From Pedobacter sp. PAMC26386 (GTDB lineage Bacteria; Bacteroidota; Bacteroidia; Sphingobacteriales; Sphingobacteriaceae), in the NCBI GenBank assembly GCA_014302835.1, contig CP060294.1:3373067-3437066 (forward strand): a stretch of 64,000 nt of DNA. Direction: 5' to 3'. The translations under genes were made by a program, and so were the position numbers. The notes beneath the pieces are model-generated. The model did no database searches, was not told the DNA's origin, and worked only from the letters and a program-made list of their open reading frames with translations. The stretch's first letter is position 1. The number at the start of each line of letters is the position of its first letter. Of this stretch, positions 44,213-52,748 are shown piece by piece.

Positions 44213-44668
44213 TCAATCATCGCCTCTGGCTTTTTCCAGTAACGAAGTTAACAGTTCAGCTTCCTGCCTGGTTAAATTACCAGAAAGGACGGCAGATAAA
44301 TCCATTTCCCTATCCATTTTTTTAAGCAGTGCGAGCCCCTTCTCATTAATCAGAATATCTACCGCTCGTTTATCATAAGGATTGATTTTTTTACAAATCA
44401 ACTCCTTCTGTACCAAGCGGTCTACTATTCTGGACGCATCACACATTTTATCCAGCATTCTGTATTTCAATAAATTGATAGTAGAAGGATTCGGGTATTG
44501 GCCACGCAATATTCTCAGCACATTGAACTGCTGATTTGTAATTTCATAAGATGAAACCGCCTGTTTCACCTGTTCATTGCACCAATTCTGCGTGAAAGCA
44601 ACATTTACCATAGTTTCATGGAATGCACTTTCATAACGGGGAGCTTTTTTTTCTTTCTGCAGCTGCAT
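44213..44668 (-). CDS. MarR family transcriptional regulator
   Basis: A 151-aa winged-helix DNA-binding protein. ITNQQFNVLRILRGQYPNPS is the second and third helix region, STINLLKYRMLDKMCDASRIVDRLVQKELI contains the recognition helix (in two parts), and NPYDKRAVDILINEKGLALLKKMD is the wing (the D-x-R motif is present). Members usually repress stress or efflux genes and respond to small ligands. It is the last gene of the minus-strand cluster, after the 56-aa Cys-rich gene; its target is not evident. Confidence 0.88.
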   Translation of the reverse strand: MQLQKEKKAPRYESAFHETMVNVAFTQNWCNEQVKQAVSSYEITNQQFNVLRILRGQYPNPSTINLLKYRMLDKMCDASRIVDRLVQKELICKKINPYDKRAVDILINEKGLALLKKMDREMDLSAVLSGNLTRQEAELLTSLLEKARGDD

Positions 44669-44676
44669 CAGTTGAT

Positions 44677-44847
44677 CTATTTTTCTTTAGTTAATTCATT
44701 ATCATTACCATCTTTCTTCTTTCTGCCGTATTTCCAGGGACAGTGTTTACAGCCATTCTTACAGCAATAACCACGTTTAAGATGGTATGCTTCAGTAAAA
44801 ACCATCAGCCCATCTTCATTGAAATAGTAATCGGCACTCTGTGTCAT
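44677..44847 (-). CDS. small Cys-rich protein (DUF5522-like), 56 aa
   Basis: A short frame with ATG at 44845-44847 and TAG at 44677-44679. It translates to a 56-residue protein: MTQSADYYFNEDGLMVFTEA, then YHLKRGYCCKNGCKHCPWKY, then a Lys/Asp/Asn-rich tail. The CC-x3-C-x2-C arrangement (C28, C29, C33, C36) in the YHLxRGxCCxxGCxHCP context matches my memory of DUF5522, a conserved family of unknown role; metal binding is plausible. Its start overlaps the stop of the MBL gene (TAATG), which supports real translation. MarR begins 8 bp downstream. Confidence 0.8.
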   Translation of the reverse strand: MTQSADYYFNEDGLMVFTEAYHLKRGYCCKNGCKHCPWKYGRKKKDGNDNELTKEK

Positions 44848-45788
44848 TAGTTAAGCAATTTAACAGTAATAATGTTTGTAAAATAACTTTTCAGCTGAAT
44901 CCCACTCCCATGTGTAGTCCAGATCTCTTTTGGCTTGATTTTGTCTATAGTATAAATAATATCATCCCAATCCACATGATCAGAAATAAACAACTGCAAC
45001 TCATTATTATGCTGTAAATGTTTCCATCCAGTAGCAAAAACCCGGATTACATTCACCGCTCTGATATAACTTCTGTAAACTAGAGGCGGAACAAGATAAA
45101 TCATATCAGTTTTAGTGTTTTTCATCACCTTCCGATCGTAAACCTCATATTTCCCCATATCAATTCCCATTTGTTCATAAATTTTCACGAATGGAAGGAT
45201 ACTATGGTGTACCAGGATTCTCCTTTGCGGACAGTGGTCACTAATCAATTTAATCAAACGCTGACTTTTACCTAAAGCATAAGCACCCAGCATGATATTA
45301 CTCGTAGTTGAATTTAGCTTTTTGATCTCCAGTTCTACATCCGGATGTTTAGTGTCCGGATTCGCAAAAGTAGTTTCAGTAATCAGTACATCAGCTTCTG
45401 CAAATTCTATTGGCTCACAAGTTGTGTCCGGTTGTAATTTATAATCACCAGTATATAAATACTTCACCCCTTTATATTCCATCATCACCAATGCTGAGCC
45501 TAATATATGACCAGCAGGAATAAAGCTGATCTTCACACCATTGAGTATAAATTCAGTATGAAAAGCATAAAGATGAAATTCACCAGCGGCAAACTTCTTA
45601 TAACGTTGTATCATGAATAACGAGGTCGCTTCAGTACAATACACATTAAAGTTACCACTAACTGCATGATCACCATGTGCATGTGAAATTACCGCATCCT
45701 TTACCATTTCTTTCGGGTCAAGGTAAAAATTGCCATAAGCGCAATACAGTCCAATTTTCGTTGGCACTAAAAAATCCTCTAATATCAT
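44847..45788 (-). CDS. MBL-fold hydrolase, nuclease-like (ligase-associated exonuclease type)
   Basis: A 313-aa cytosolic metallo-beta-lactamase-fold protein. Zinc motif: VISHAHGDHAVSG (HxHxDH); AGHILGSALVMMEYKGVKYLYTGDYK carries the next His and Asp ligands; VLITETTFANPDTKHP and the late WTTHGSG supply the rest. These match the RNA/DNA-processing branch (CPSF73/YSH1-like), and a similar Bacteroidota protein is often encoded beside a DNA ligase. No ligase is present here, so the substrate is open. It abuts coaE and overlaps the 56-aa gene by one base. Confidence 0.8.
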   Translation of the reverse strand: MILEDFLVPTKIGLYCAYGNFYLDPKEMVKDAVISHAHGDHAVSGNFNVYCTEATSLFMIQRYKKFAAGEFHLYAFHTEFILNGVKISFIPAGHILGSALVMMEYKGVKYLYTGDYKLQPDTTCEPIEFAEADVLITETTFANPDTKHPDVELEIKKLNSTTSNIMLGAYALGKSQRLIKLISDHCPQRRILVHHSILPFVKIYEQMGIDMGKYEVYDRKVMKNTKTDMIYLVPPLVYRSYIRAVNVIRVFATGWKHLQHNNELQLFISDHVDWDDIIYTIDKIKPKEIWTTHGSGIQLKSYFTNIITVKLLN

Positions 45789-46385
45789 TTATTTTGTAAG
45801 GTTTATAAATTGATGGTGAAGCTCCAGTACCTGGAGTATCACCGGTTGGCTTTCGTCATTCGTAATCACAAAATCGGCCATTTTATTCTTTTCATCATCA
45901 CTTAACTGCTTATCCATTCTAGCTATGACTTGCTCCCTGGTTACCCCGTCACGCTCCATTACACGCTGTATTTTAACATCCGCAGGTGCGGTCACCAAAA
46001 TACTCCTATCACACATTTGATAAGAACCACTCTCAAATAAAAGGGCTGCTTCCTTTAAAGTATAAGGAACATCGGCAGGTACAGTTTCCAGCCAGCTCTC
46101 AAATGCCCTGAATACTGCTGGATGAACCAGACCATTCAGTTTTTCCAGCTCTTGCTTATCATTGAATACAAGCTGTGCGATATATTTATTATTCAATTTT
46201 CCCGACAGCTCATAACTCTCTTTTCCAAAAGCAGCAATAATCCCTTCCCTCAACACCGGGTCAGTTATCATAATTTCTTTAGCCACAGTATCCGCATAAA
46301 ATACAGGAATACCCAATTTTTCAAATATTCTGCAAACCGTGGTTTTACCACTTCCTATACCACCAGTAATCCCTATCTTAATCAT
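45789..46385 (-). CDS. coaE: dephospho-CoA kinase CoaE
   Basis: A 198-aa P-loop kinase that phosphorylates the 3'-hydroxyl of dephospho-CoA, the last step of coenzyme A synthesis. Walker A is GITGGIGSGKTTV (5-17); FYADTVAKEI (D/A motif), LVHPAVFRAFESW, LLFESGSY and QVIARMDKQLSDDEKNKMADFVI are standard. The start overlaps the end of the YbbR gene (TAATG), and the MBL gene follows directly, so all three are probably translated from one mRNA. Confidence 0.95.
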   Translation of the reverse strand: MIKIGITGGIGSGKTTVCRIFEKLGIPVFYADTVAKEIMITDPVLREGIIAAFGKESYELSGKLNNKYIAQLVFNDKQELEKLNGLVHPAVFRAFESWLETVPADVPYTLKEAALLFESGSYQMCDRSILVTAPADVKIQRVMERDGVTREQVIARMDKQLSDDEKNKMADFVITNDESQPVILQVLELHHQFINLTK

Positions 46386-47332
46386 TATTTTTCTATGATA
46401 AAGTCAATTTTCTCCGGATCCATTCTGACTTTCCTGCAGTAATCAGGAAAGCGCATTAATTTTACACTCAGCTGCGCATGGTGTTTTAACTTCCATTCAT
46501 TCAGATCCACTACAGCTTCGATGAAATCTTCATTGACCTGCTGATAACTGGACAAAGCAACCATAAAGGTGATCTTTACCTTTTTCGGGTAGAGTTTAAC
46601 ATTATAGTATTCATTGTTATTGATAATCTTCAATGGCACTTCCAGTGTTTTTTCAGTAAACTCATCTACAGGTAGTTTAACTTCAACACTGGCAGGAAAT
46701 ATATTTACATTCTTGAGTAAATTCTGCTTCATTGCAACCCTGGTGACCGCCTGATTCTGAATATCGCGAAGAATTAAAGTATCCGTCTTCCATTCACTAA
46801 TCTTTTCCAGCTCTTCCTGCGGGCCGGATACAGTTACATAATTAGGCGTACACTGAATCACATCAGAAATACCAAACTGTTTGGTAAAAGACAGGTTAGA
46901 CACTAATTTAACTGGAACTCTTTTGACTGTCCGTTTAGAGAAATCAAAATATAAAGTATCCGGGCGGACAGAGATAATTTTCTGCGAAGTTTCCAGCTGA
47001 TTATTTACACTATATAACTGTTCTGAAAAAAGAATATAATTCCTGTTATTCAACTTATCAAGACTAATACTGATAAACTGCGGATTCACCCTTAAACGAG
47101 CAAATAACAATTGCCAGCCAGTTCCTTCAACCAATAAATCCACTGTATCTGACTGCAAAGGATGAAAAGCCTTTTTCTGAGGAAAATTTTTATAAATCAA
47201 AACTGTTTTGGCCGTATAAACATATTTATTGTTTAATGCCAGAAAAAGCCATCCCGCAATTGCCAGAAGCACGCAAGTGATCAATACCAAAAAGCGCTTT
47301 TGCTCTATTTTTGTCAGTTTAATGAATGGCAT
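46385..47332 (-). CDS. YbbR/CdaR-like domain protein
   Basis: A 315-aa protein with an N-terminal TM (about 15-33: FLVLITCVLLAIAGWLFLAL) and an extracytoplasmic part of YbbR-like repeats (VPVKLVSNLSFTKQFGISD, PNYVTVSGPQEELEKI, LEVPLKIINNNEYYNVKLYP, KKVKITFMVAL). In Firmicutes such proteins (CdaR) regulate a diadenylate cyclase; in Bacteroidota the role is unclear. ATG 47330-47332 was chosen because the terminator of yajC (47362-47392) lies inside the longer frame. The yajC-YbbR-coaE order is, from memory, common in this phylum. Confidence 0.82.
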   Translation of the reverse strand: MPFIKLTKIEQKRFLVLITCVLLAIAGWLFLALNNKYVYTAKTVLIYKNFPQKKAFHPLQSDTVDLLVEGTGWQLLFARLRVNPQFISISLDKLNNRNYILFSEQLYSVNNQLETSQKIISVRPDTLYFDFSKRTVKRVPVKLVSNLSFTKQFGISDVIQCTPNYVTVSGPQEELEKISEWKTDTLILRDIQNQAVTRVAMKQNLLKNVNIFPASVEVKLPVDEFTEKTLEVPLKIINNNEYYNVKLYPKKVKITFMVALSSYQQVNEDFIEAVVDLNEWKLKHHAQLSVKLMRFPDYCRKVRMDPEKIDFIIEK

Positions 47333-47361
47333 GGCTGTAAAGTAATCAAATTTAATAAAAC

Positions 47362-47392
47362 AAAAAAGCCGCACCAAATAATGGAGCGGCTT
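47362..47392 (-). terminator. terminator of the LeuDH-nusB-yajC unit
   Basis: Stem AAGCCGC (47366-47372) / GCGGCTT (47386-47392), then six T on the minus strand. It separates yajC from the YbbR gene. Confidence 0.85.
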
Positions 47393-47410
47393 ATAATGTC
47401 TGTTAACGAA

Positions 47411-47734
47411 TTAAGCCTTAGGCAATTCAGTAGATGCTTTAGTTGCATCCAATGAAATTGCAGACTTGTCAAAACGGATTTTAGTGCCGCCTTCAACTTC
47501 GATTAAGAAAGTAAGTTCATTCATATCTACGATTCTGCCATGGATACCAGCAGTAGTAACTATTTTATCGCCTTTTTTCAAGTCAGCAACTAATTTCTTG
47601 TGATCTTTAGCCTTTTTAACTTGTGGTCTGATCATGAAGAAATAGAAAACTACCATGATTAATACCATTGGAACCAAGGTACTTAACATACTGCTTCCGC
47701 CGGCAGCAGCATCTAAAATTACTGTTAATGTCAT
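47411..47734 (-). CDS. yajC: preprotein translocase subunit YajC
   Basis: A 107-aa inner-membrane protein that associates with SecDF-YidC. One TM (about 17-35: LSTLVPMVLIMVVFYFFMIR in part) is followed by the conserved FFMIRPQVKKAKDHKKLVADLKKGD (in parts), then VTTAGIHGRIVDMNE and FLIEVEGGTKIRFDKSAI. Its partner secDF is about 19 kb away. It follows the DUF1573 gene after 21 bp. Confidence 0.95.
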   Translation of the reverse strand: MTLTVILDAAAGGSSMLSTLVPMVLIMVVFYFFMIRPQVKKAKDHKKLVADLKKGDKIVTTAGIHGRIVDMNELTFLIEVEGGTKIRFDKSAISLDATKASTELPKA

Positions 47735-47755
47735 ATTGATTGTATTATTATATAA

Positions 47756-48199
47756 TTATGTTCGTTCTTTAACCTCACCAATCAGGTGAACTTCGCTTGT
47801 CGAAGGATTACCGTTTGAGGTAATTGTAATCACTTTATCTTGCATTCCCATTTTACCAGCACTGTTAAATACTACTTTAATCACGCCTTCGCCACCTGGT
47901 TTAATTGGTGCTTCTGGTTTTTCCGGAATAGTACAGCCACAAGTTGCCGTTGCATTGGTAACAATCAGCGGGCTTTTCCCTGTGTTTTTGAACTTGAATT
48001 CGTAATGTATTGATTCCCCCTGTACAATTTTCCCGAAGTTATACATTCCTTTTTCAAAGCTCATCACCGGTGCATCTGGTGAAGCGACTACTGAAGTAAC
48101 AGCGGTTTTAGCTACACTATCAGCAGCAGCGGTAGGTTTTGTTTGTTGGCATGCAGCTAATGATACTGCTGTAAATGCAAGTAAAAAGATCTTCTTCAT
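47756..48199 (-). CDS. DUF1573 lipoprotein
   Basis: A 147-aa protein with a lipoprotein signal (MKKIFLLAFTAVSLAAC, Cys17). The mature part has a Thr/Ala/Val-rich linker and a single immunoglobulin-like DUF1573 domain: SFEKGMYNFGKIVQGESIHY, FKFKNTGKSPLIVTNATATC, GCTIPEKPEAPIKPGGEGVI, VITITSNGNPSTSEVHLIGE. The Cys-Gly-Cys pair is characteristic. These domains resemble ASH/MSP-like folds; the function in Bacteroidota is unknown. It sits between nusB and yajC. Confidence 0.9.
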   Translation of the reverse strand: MKKIFLLAFTAVSLAACQQTKPTAAADSVAKTAVTSVVASPDAPVMSFEKGMYNFGKIVQGESIHYEFKFKNTGKSPLIVTNATATCGCTIPEKPEAPIKPGGEGVIKVVFNSAGKMGMQDKVITITSNGNPSTSEVHLIGEVKERT

Positions 48200-48211
48200 T
48201 AATATGATTTT

Positions 48212-49162
48212 TTATTCTTCTATTAATCCGCGGCCAATTTTCTTGATACTGTTCGTACGCTTTAAATCGCCTAAAATTTTGTCTAATATACCGTTAATAA
48301 ATGAATTACTTTTCGGAGTACTGTAATCTTTTGATAAGTCAAGATACTCATTGATGGTCACTTTAACCGGAATTGAAGGGAAATTCATCAACTCACAAAT
48401 CGCCATCTTCATCAGGATAGTATCCATTAATGCAATACGTTCAGATTCCCAGTTTTTAGTACGTTCAGCAATTAAATTCTGGTATTCAGTATTATTTTTC
48501 AGTGTATAGGTAAAAAGATCTTCTACAAATTTGCTATCCTCTTTCCAGTCTGCACTAATTGGAGTAAGCTTATTCTTGAATGGATCTTCTGAAGTAAAAT
48601 TTTTCAGTGTTTTTGCAACCATACCTTGCATCACTTCTTTATCTACCGGCCAGTTTATAAACTTATCTTCAAAAGCCTGAATAATATTCTGACTCTTCAG
48701 AATGATTTTTCTAAAGATAAATTTGATAATTTCTTTTGATCCTTCAAGACTATCATCTGCATCTTCCAGATAAGCAATGTACTCAGGAGTAGCTTTAAGC
48801 TTATTGTAGATTGTTTTGATGAATTCAGGATCTGCATGCCAGTTGATCTGGTATTTGTTTACAGCCGATTTAAATTCAGGATTTTCCTGCAGCATGACAA
48901 TAAATTTGTTGCGCAGTAATTTCTTGTTAGGATTCAAATCCTCAGCAGTAGGAAAGTGCTTGTTAGCTCTTTCAATAGCATCCACTGATGTGTATTCAGT
49001 AATTTCAGAAAGTAATGCCAGCATTCTGACGTACATTTCATAAACATTATCAATACTGTGCATCAATTCTTTCTTTGCAGAAAGTAGATCCTTTTTGTCT
49101 GTCATTTGCCACGCAAAAATGTTTTGCAGGACTTTAATTCGTAGGTGCCTTCTATTTAACAT
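48212..49162 (-). CDS. nusB: transcription antitermination factor NusB (long form)
   Basis: A 316-aa protein; E. coli NusB is about 140 aa. The NusB domain is C-terminal (about 200-300): FVEDLFTYTLKNNTEYQNLI, MDTILMKMAICELMNFPSIP, VKVTINEYLDLSKDYSTPKS and SFINGILDKILGDLKR. The N-terminal RRHLRIKVLQNIFAWQM is the usual family start, and a long helical insertion (about 35-190) lies between. Long NusB is normal in Bacteroidota. It binds NusE/S10 and boxA RNA to promote rRNA transcription. It is 33 bp downstream of the leucine dehydrogenase gene. Confidence 0.9.
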   Translation of the reverse strand: MLNRRHLRIKVLQNIFAWQMTDKKDLLSAKKELMHSIDNVYEMYVRMLALLSEITEYTSVDAIERANKHFPTAEDLNPNKKLLRNKFIVMLQENPEFKSAVNKYQINWHADPEFIKTIYNKLKATPEYIAYLEDADDSLEGSKEIIKFIFRKIILKSQNIIQAFEDKFINWPVDKEVMQGMVAKTLKNFTSEDPFKNKLTPISADWKEDSKFVEDLFTYTLKNNTEYQNLIAERTKNWESERIALMDTILMKMAICELMNFPSIPVKVTINEYLDLSKDYSTPKSNSFINGILDKILGDLKRTNSIKKIGRGLIEE

Positions 49163-49195
49163 GAATGTAAGAACGAGTTGGTAATATACCGGTTA

Positions 49196-50284
49196 TTAAA
49201 ATGATGATTTTATTTTTTTGATGTCTATTATTCTTTGTTCTGCAATCCTGTTTGCTGCCAGGATAGTTGGGATATTTTCTGCCTTGGACAATTTAATCAC
49301 ATTGCGTGTTGCCTGGTAGATATTTTCTGTCAATTGCATGGTCCGTTTTCTGCCGAAGCCTGTCAATTCCGAATAGCAATTGATCAAACCACCAGCATTA
49401 ATCAGGTAATCCGGTGCAAAAAGTATATTCTTTTCCAAAAGCAATTTACCATGAACCTGCTCATCTGCAAGCTGATTATTTGCAGAACCAGCTATGATCG
49501 CAAATTTCATTCTCGGAATCGTTACGTCATTAACTGTAGCTCCCAATGCACATGGTGCATAAATATCTACGTCAAGACCAAATACTTTATTAGCCTCAAC
49601 AGGCTTAGCCTTATATTTTCTTGCGATATGATGTAAACGCTCCTCATTGATATCACTGATAAAAACTTCAACGTTTTCATTTCTCAGCAACTCAACCAGT
49701 TGTTCTCCCACATTACCTATTCCCTGAACAACTACAGAACGTCCAGCCAGCATATCAGTTCCAAAAACTTCTTTAACGCAAGCTTTTATTCCAAGGAAAA
49801 CACCTTTAGCAGTAGTTGGAGATGGATCTCCCATACCACCAATTGATTCAGGAACTCCTGTCACATGTTTGGTTTCCATGCGGATATACTCCATATCTTT
49901 AGTTGTCGTACCCACATCTTCAGCAGTGATAAATTCACCGTTCAGATTTTGAATAAAACGACCATAACTACGCATCATCGCTTCAGATTTACCTTTACGG
50001 GAATCACCTATGATGACTGCTTTACCACCCCCAAGATTCAGCCCGGTAATGGCAGCTTTATAAGTCATACTCCTCGATAACCGGAGCACATCTTCCAGTG
50101 CTTCAGTCTCAGTAGCATAATTTAACATCCTTGTACCACCTAAAGCAGGGCCTAATGTAGTATCATGAATAGCAATGATGGCTTTTAAGCCGGTATCGGG
50201 ATCATTACAAAAAACAACCTTTTTGTGTCCTAAAGCACTTAGTTGATCTAAAATTGAGGTTACCGCAGAACTATTACCAGACAT
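49196..50284 (-). CDS. leucine/valine-type amino acid dehydrogenase
   Basis: A 362-aa Glu/Leu/Phe/Val dehydrogenase that deaminates branched-chain amino acids with NAD+. LGPALGGTRMLNYATETEAL, the lysines K76 (SMTYKAA) and K88 in GLNLGGGKAVI, EDVGTTTKDMEYI and the Rossmann loop VVQGIGNVGEQL are typical of leucine dehydrogenase; GGTRM fits the leucine rather than glutamate class. Substrate preference among Leu/Val/Ile/Phe is not settled by sequence. It is divergent from the ABC exporter and leads the nusB cluster. Confidence 0.92.
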   Translation of the reverse strand: MSGNSSAVTSILDQLSALGHKKVVFCNDPDTGLKAIIAIHDTTLGPALGGTRMLNYATETEALEDVLRLSRSMTYKAAITGLNLGGGKAVIIGDSRKGKSEAMMRSYGRFIQNLNGEFITAEDVGTTTKDMEYIRMETKHVTGVPESIGGMGDPSPTTAKGVFLGIKACVKEVFGTDMLAGRSVVVQGIGNVGEQLVELLRNENVEVFISDINEERLHHIARKYKAKPVEANKVFGLDVDIYAPCALGATVNDVTIPRMKFAIIAGSANNQLADEQVHGKLLLEKNILFAPDYLINAGGLINCYSELTGFGRKRTMQLTENIYQATRNVIKLSKAENIPTILAANRIAEQRIIDIKKIKSSF

Positions 50285-50309
50285 AAGATTTCGTTTATCA
50301 GACAGCTCG

Positions 50310-50317
50310 CAAAACTA
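50310..50317 (-). promoter_or_regulatory. -7 element of the leucine dehydrogenase-nusB unit
   Basis: TAGTTTTG on the minus strand matches TAnnTTTG, 25 bp before the start. Confidence 0.55.
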
Positions 50318-50395
50318 AGGATAAAAAACATTATTTACATTGTTTTAACCAAACAGTTTTCAAAAATCATGTGCAATTGGCTAACTTTACGCCAC

Positions 50396-52186
50396 ATGAA
50401 GCACCTTCGTTTTTTAAATAAACATTTCTATAAATATAAATGGTGGATCATACCCGGGGTGTTTTTCGTTATTATCTCTAATATTTTCGGCGTAATTCCT
50501 GCTCAGGTCATTGGCCATGCCTTTAATTTAATTACTGAAAACATCCAGATTTACGGACTGTTTGACGGTTTCGAAAGACAACAGATTATTTATGATATTT
50601 TCAGTTATAGTCTTCTATATTTTGGTGCACTGGTACTCATTCTCTATTTAGTAAGGGGTTTATTCCTCTTTTTTATGCGGCAGACCTTAATATTAATGTC
50701 CCGGCATATCGAATTTGACATGAAGAATGAAATCTATGCACATTATCAAAAGCTGAGCCTTGGCTTTTACCGTCGTAACAATACAGGCGATTTAATGAAC
50801 CGGGCAACAGAAGATGTAAACAGAGTAAGAATGTATGTTGGTCCTGCAATTATGTATGCTATCAATACGCTCGTTTTGTTCCTGCTGATTATTACTTCCA
50901 TGTATTCCGTAAATGCCAAACTAGCGACTTTCAGTTTATTACCTCTACCGGTACTCGTGGTGATCATTTATTTTGTGAATACCCAGATTAATAATAAGAG
51001 TGAGCAGATTCAGGAACAGTTATCCAGTCTGTCAAGCTTTGTACAAGAGCGTTTTTCAGGTATCAGGGTTATCAAATCATATGTTCGGGAGGAGTACACC
51101 AGAGAAATTTTCGCCAATGAAAGCAACGCCTATAAAGGTAGCGCAATGGGGCTTGTACGTGTACAAGCGCTCTTCTACCCTACTATGCTTCTTTTAGTTG
51201 GACTGAGTACCATCCTAACTGTATATATAGGTGGAGAACAAGTACTTGATGGCTCCATTACCCCCGGTAATATCGCAGAATTCATTGTTTATGTCAATCA
51301 GCTTACCTTTCCTGTAACTATGCTTGGCTGGGTAACCACCCTGATTCAGCGGGCTTCAGCTTCTCAAAAAAGAATCAATGAATTCCTGGAATTACAGCCA
51401 GATATCCGTACAGGCGAAGCACCAGTGGAAGATCTTAGCGGAAATATCAATTTCAATCAAGTAAGCTTTACTTATCAGGACACAGGAATCAAAGCACTAC
51501 AAGACGTAAGTTTTGATATTAAAGCGGGACAGTTTGTAGCTATCATTGGCCGTACCGGTTCAGGAAAATCGACACTGGCCAATTTGATTATGAGGATGTA
51601 TGATACCGATTCGGGACAGATTTCGATCGATGGAACTTCAATAAAAAAGGTCAACCTGAATTCATTCAGAAATCAAGTCGGTTTCGTTCCGCAAGAAGTT
51701 TTTCTCTTTTCTGATAATATCAAGAATAATATCGCTTTTGGTTTAGATCAGGTGACTGATCTGGAAATCGAAACTGCGGCGAGAAATGCAGCCGTATACC
51801 ATAATATAATGGATTTTGAACTGAAATTTGACACCATGCTTGGGGAAAGAGGAATTACCCTTTCTGGTGGACAAAAACAACGTGTATCTATTGCCAGAGC
51901 ACTCATAAAAGAGCCCAAAATATTGATTTTCGATGATTGTCTTTCTGCGGTGGATACCAAAACTGAAGAAGAAATCTTAAATAATCTGGGTAATGTCATG
52001 AAAGGAAAGACCAGCATATTAATTGCTCACAGGATTTCCACTATCAAAAAAGCAGACAAAATTTTAGTTCTTGAAGAAGGGCGCATTGCCGAGCAAGGAA
52101 CTCATGATGAGCTAATTAGCCTTCATGGAATCTATGAAGAAATGTATCAAAACCAGTTATTGGAAGAAGAAAATAAATCTCTTTAA
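50396..52186 (+). CDS. ABC exporter (TM domain fused to ATPase), MsbA/BmrC-like
   Basis: A 596-aa half-transporter: six TM segments (about 1-310) and a nucleotide-binding domain (about 345-590). Walker A IGRTGSGKST, Q-loop VPQEVFLFSDN, signature LSGGQKQRVSIARAL, Walker B ILIFDD and the switch His in LIAHRIS are present. The residue after the Walker B Asp, normally the catalytic Glu, is Asp (D514; codon 51935-51937). The DDxLSAVD pattern recalls BmrC/YheI-type subunits, which act as heterodimers, yet no partner gene is adjacent. ATG 50396 was chosen because it starts the KHLRFLNKHF helix. Substrate unknown; lipid or drug export is likely. Confidence 0.9.
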   Translation: MKHLRFLNKHFYKYKWWIIPGVFFVIISNIFGVIPAQVIGHAFNLITENIQIYGLFDGFERQQIIYDIFSYSLLYFGALVLILYLVRGLFLFFMRQTLILMSRHIEFDMKNEIYAHYQKLSLGFYRRNNTGDLMNRATEDVNRVRMYVGPAIMYAINTLVLFLLIITSMYSVNAKLATFSLLPLPVLVVIIYFVNTQINNKSEQIQEQLSSLSSFVQERFSGIRVIKSYVREEYTREIFANESNAYKGSAMGLVRVQALFYPTMLLLVGLSTILTVYIGGEQVLDGSITPGNIAEFIVYVNQLTFPVTMLGWVTTLIQRASASQKRINEFLELQPDIRTGEAPVEDLSGNINFNQVSFTYQDTGIKALQDVSFDIKAGQFVAIIGRTGSGKSTLANLIMRMYDTDSGQISIDGTSIKKVNLNSFRNQVGFVPQEVFLFSDNIKNNIAFGLDQVTDLEIETAARNAAVYHNIMDFELKFDTMLGERGITLSGGQKQRVSIARALIKEPKILIFDDCLSAVDTKTEEEILNNLGNVMKGKTSILIAHRISTIKKADKILVLEEGRIAEQGTHDELISLHGIYEEMYQNQLLEEENKSL

Positions 52187-52256
52187 TTTCTATTTTGATC
52201 TTATCTAATTAATGCTTTATATTTACCCGAACCAAAAACCAACAGCAATACCAAAC

Positions 52257-52583
52257 ATGGGAGAATTCGACAACAAAGAGAGAGAAGAGGTTTTTTCTAA
52301 AAAAGTAAGGGCCGGTAAGAGGACTTATTTTTTCGACGTTAAAGCAACACGTTCAGGAGATTATTATTTAACTCTTACTGAAAGCAAGAAAAGACTGGAA
52401 GACGGTGTATTTGTAAAACATAAGATCTTTTTATACAAAGAAGATTTTGAGAAGTTTGCTGAAGGATTAAACGAAACAGTTGATTATATCAAGAATCACC
52501 AGGAAGTAGTTGAAAAACGCTACGAATATTCGGAAAACCATGAAGGTGCCGTAAAGAGCCAGAATGATGATTTTTCTTTCTAG
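52257..52583 (+). CDS. DUF3276 (PUR-alpha-like) protein
   Basis: A 108-aa cytosolic protein of the DUF3276 family, whose fold resembles PUR-alpha nucleic-acid-binding repeats. Segments: EREEVFSKKVRAGKRTYFFD, VKATRSGDYYLTLTESKKRL, HKIFLYKEDFEKFAEGLNET. ATG 52257 (MGEFDNKEREE) was chosen over an in-frame ATG 15 codons upstream because family members start with MG(E/D)-type residues. Binding of DNA or RNA is expected from the fold; the role is unknown. A terminator follows. Confidence 0.88.
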   Translation: MGEFDNKEREEVFSKKVRAGKRTYFFDVKATRSGDYYLTLTESKKRLEDGVFVKHKIFLYKEDFEKFAEGLNETVDYIKNHQEVVEKRYEYSENHEGAVKSQNDDFSF

Positions 52584-52600
52584 GATTTAAGACTTTTTAG

Positions 52601-52626
52601 AAGCTCCTTTCAGGGGCTTTTTTTTT
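52601..52626 (+). terminator. terminator of the DUF3276 gene
   Basis: AAGCTCCT (52601-52608) pairs with AGGGGCTT (52612-52619) with one T-G wobble; nine T follow. Confidence 0.8.
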
Positions 52627-52748
52627 GCCCGGATATTTTCACATGATCTGGCACAGATCCTGAGGATACCTTTCGATTTGCAGTGCCAAACGGATAAATA
52701 AGAAACAAAATATCTTATATTTATAAAAAAATTATCCGTTAGTATCAG

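Noticed and set aside
47333-47377. Longer N-terminus for the YbbR-like protein
   Set aside because: It would overlap the yajC terminator, and the added residues lack the usual pattern before the TM.
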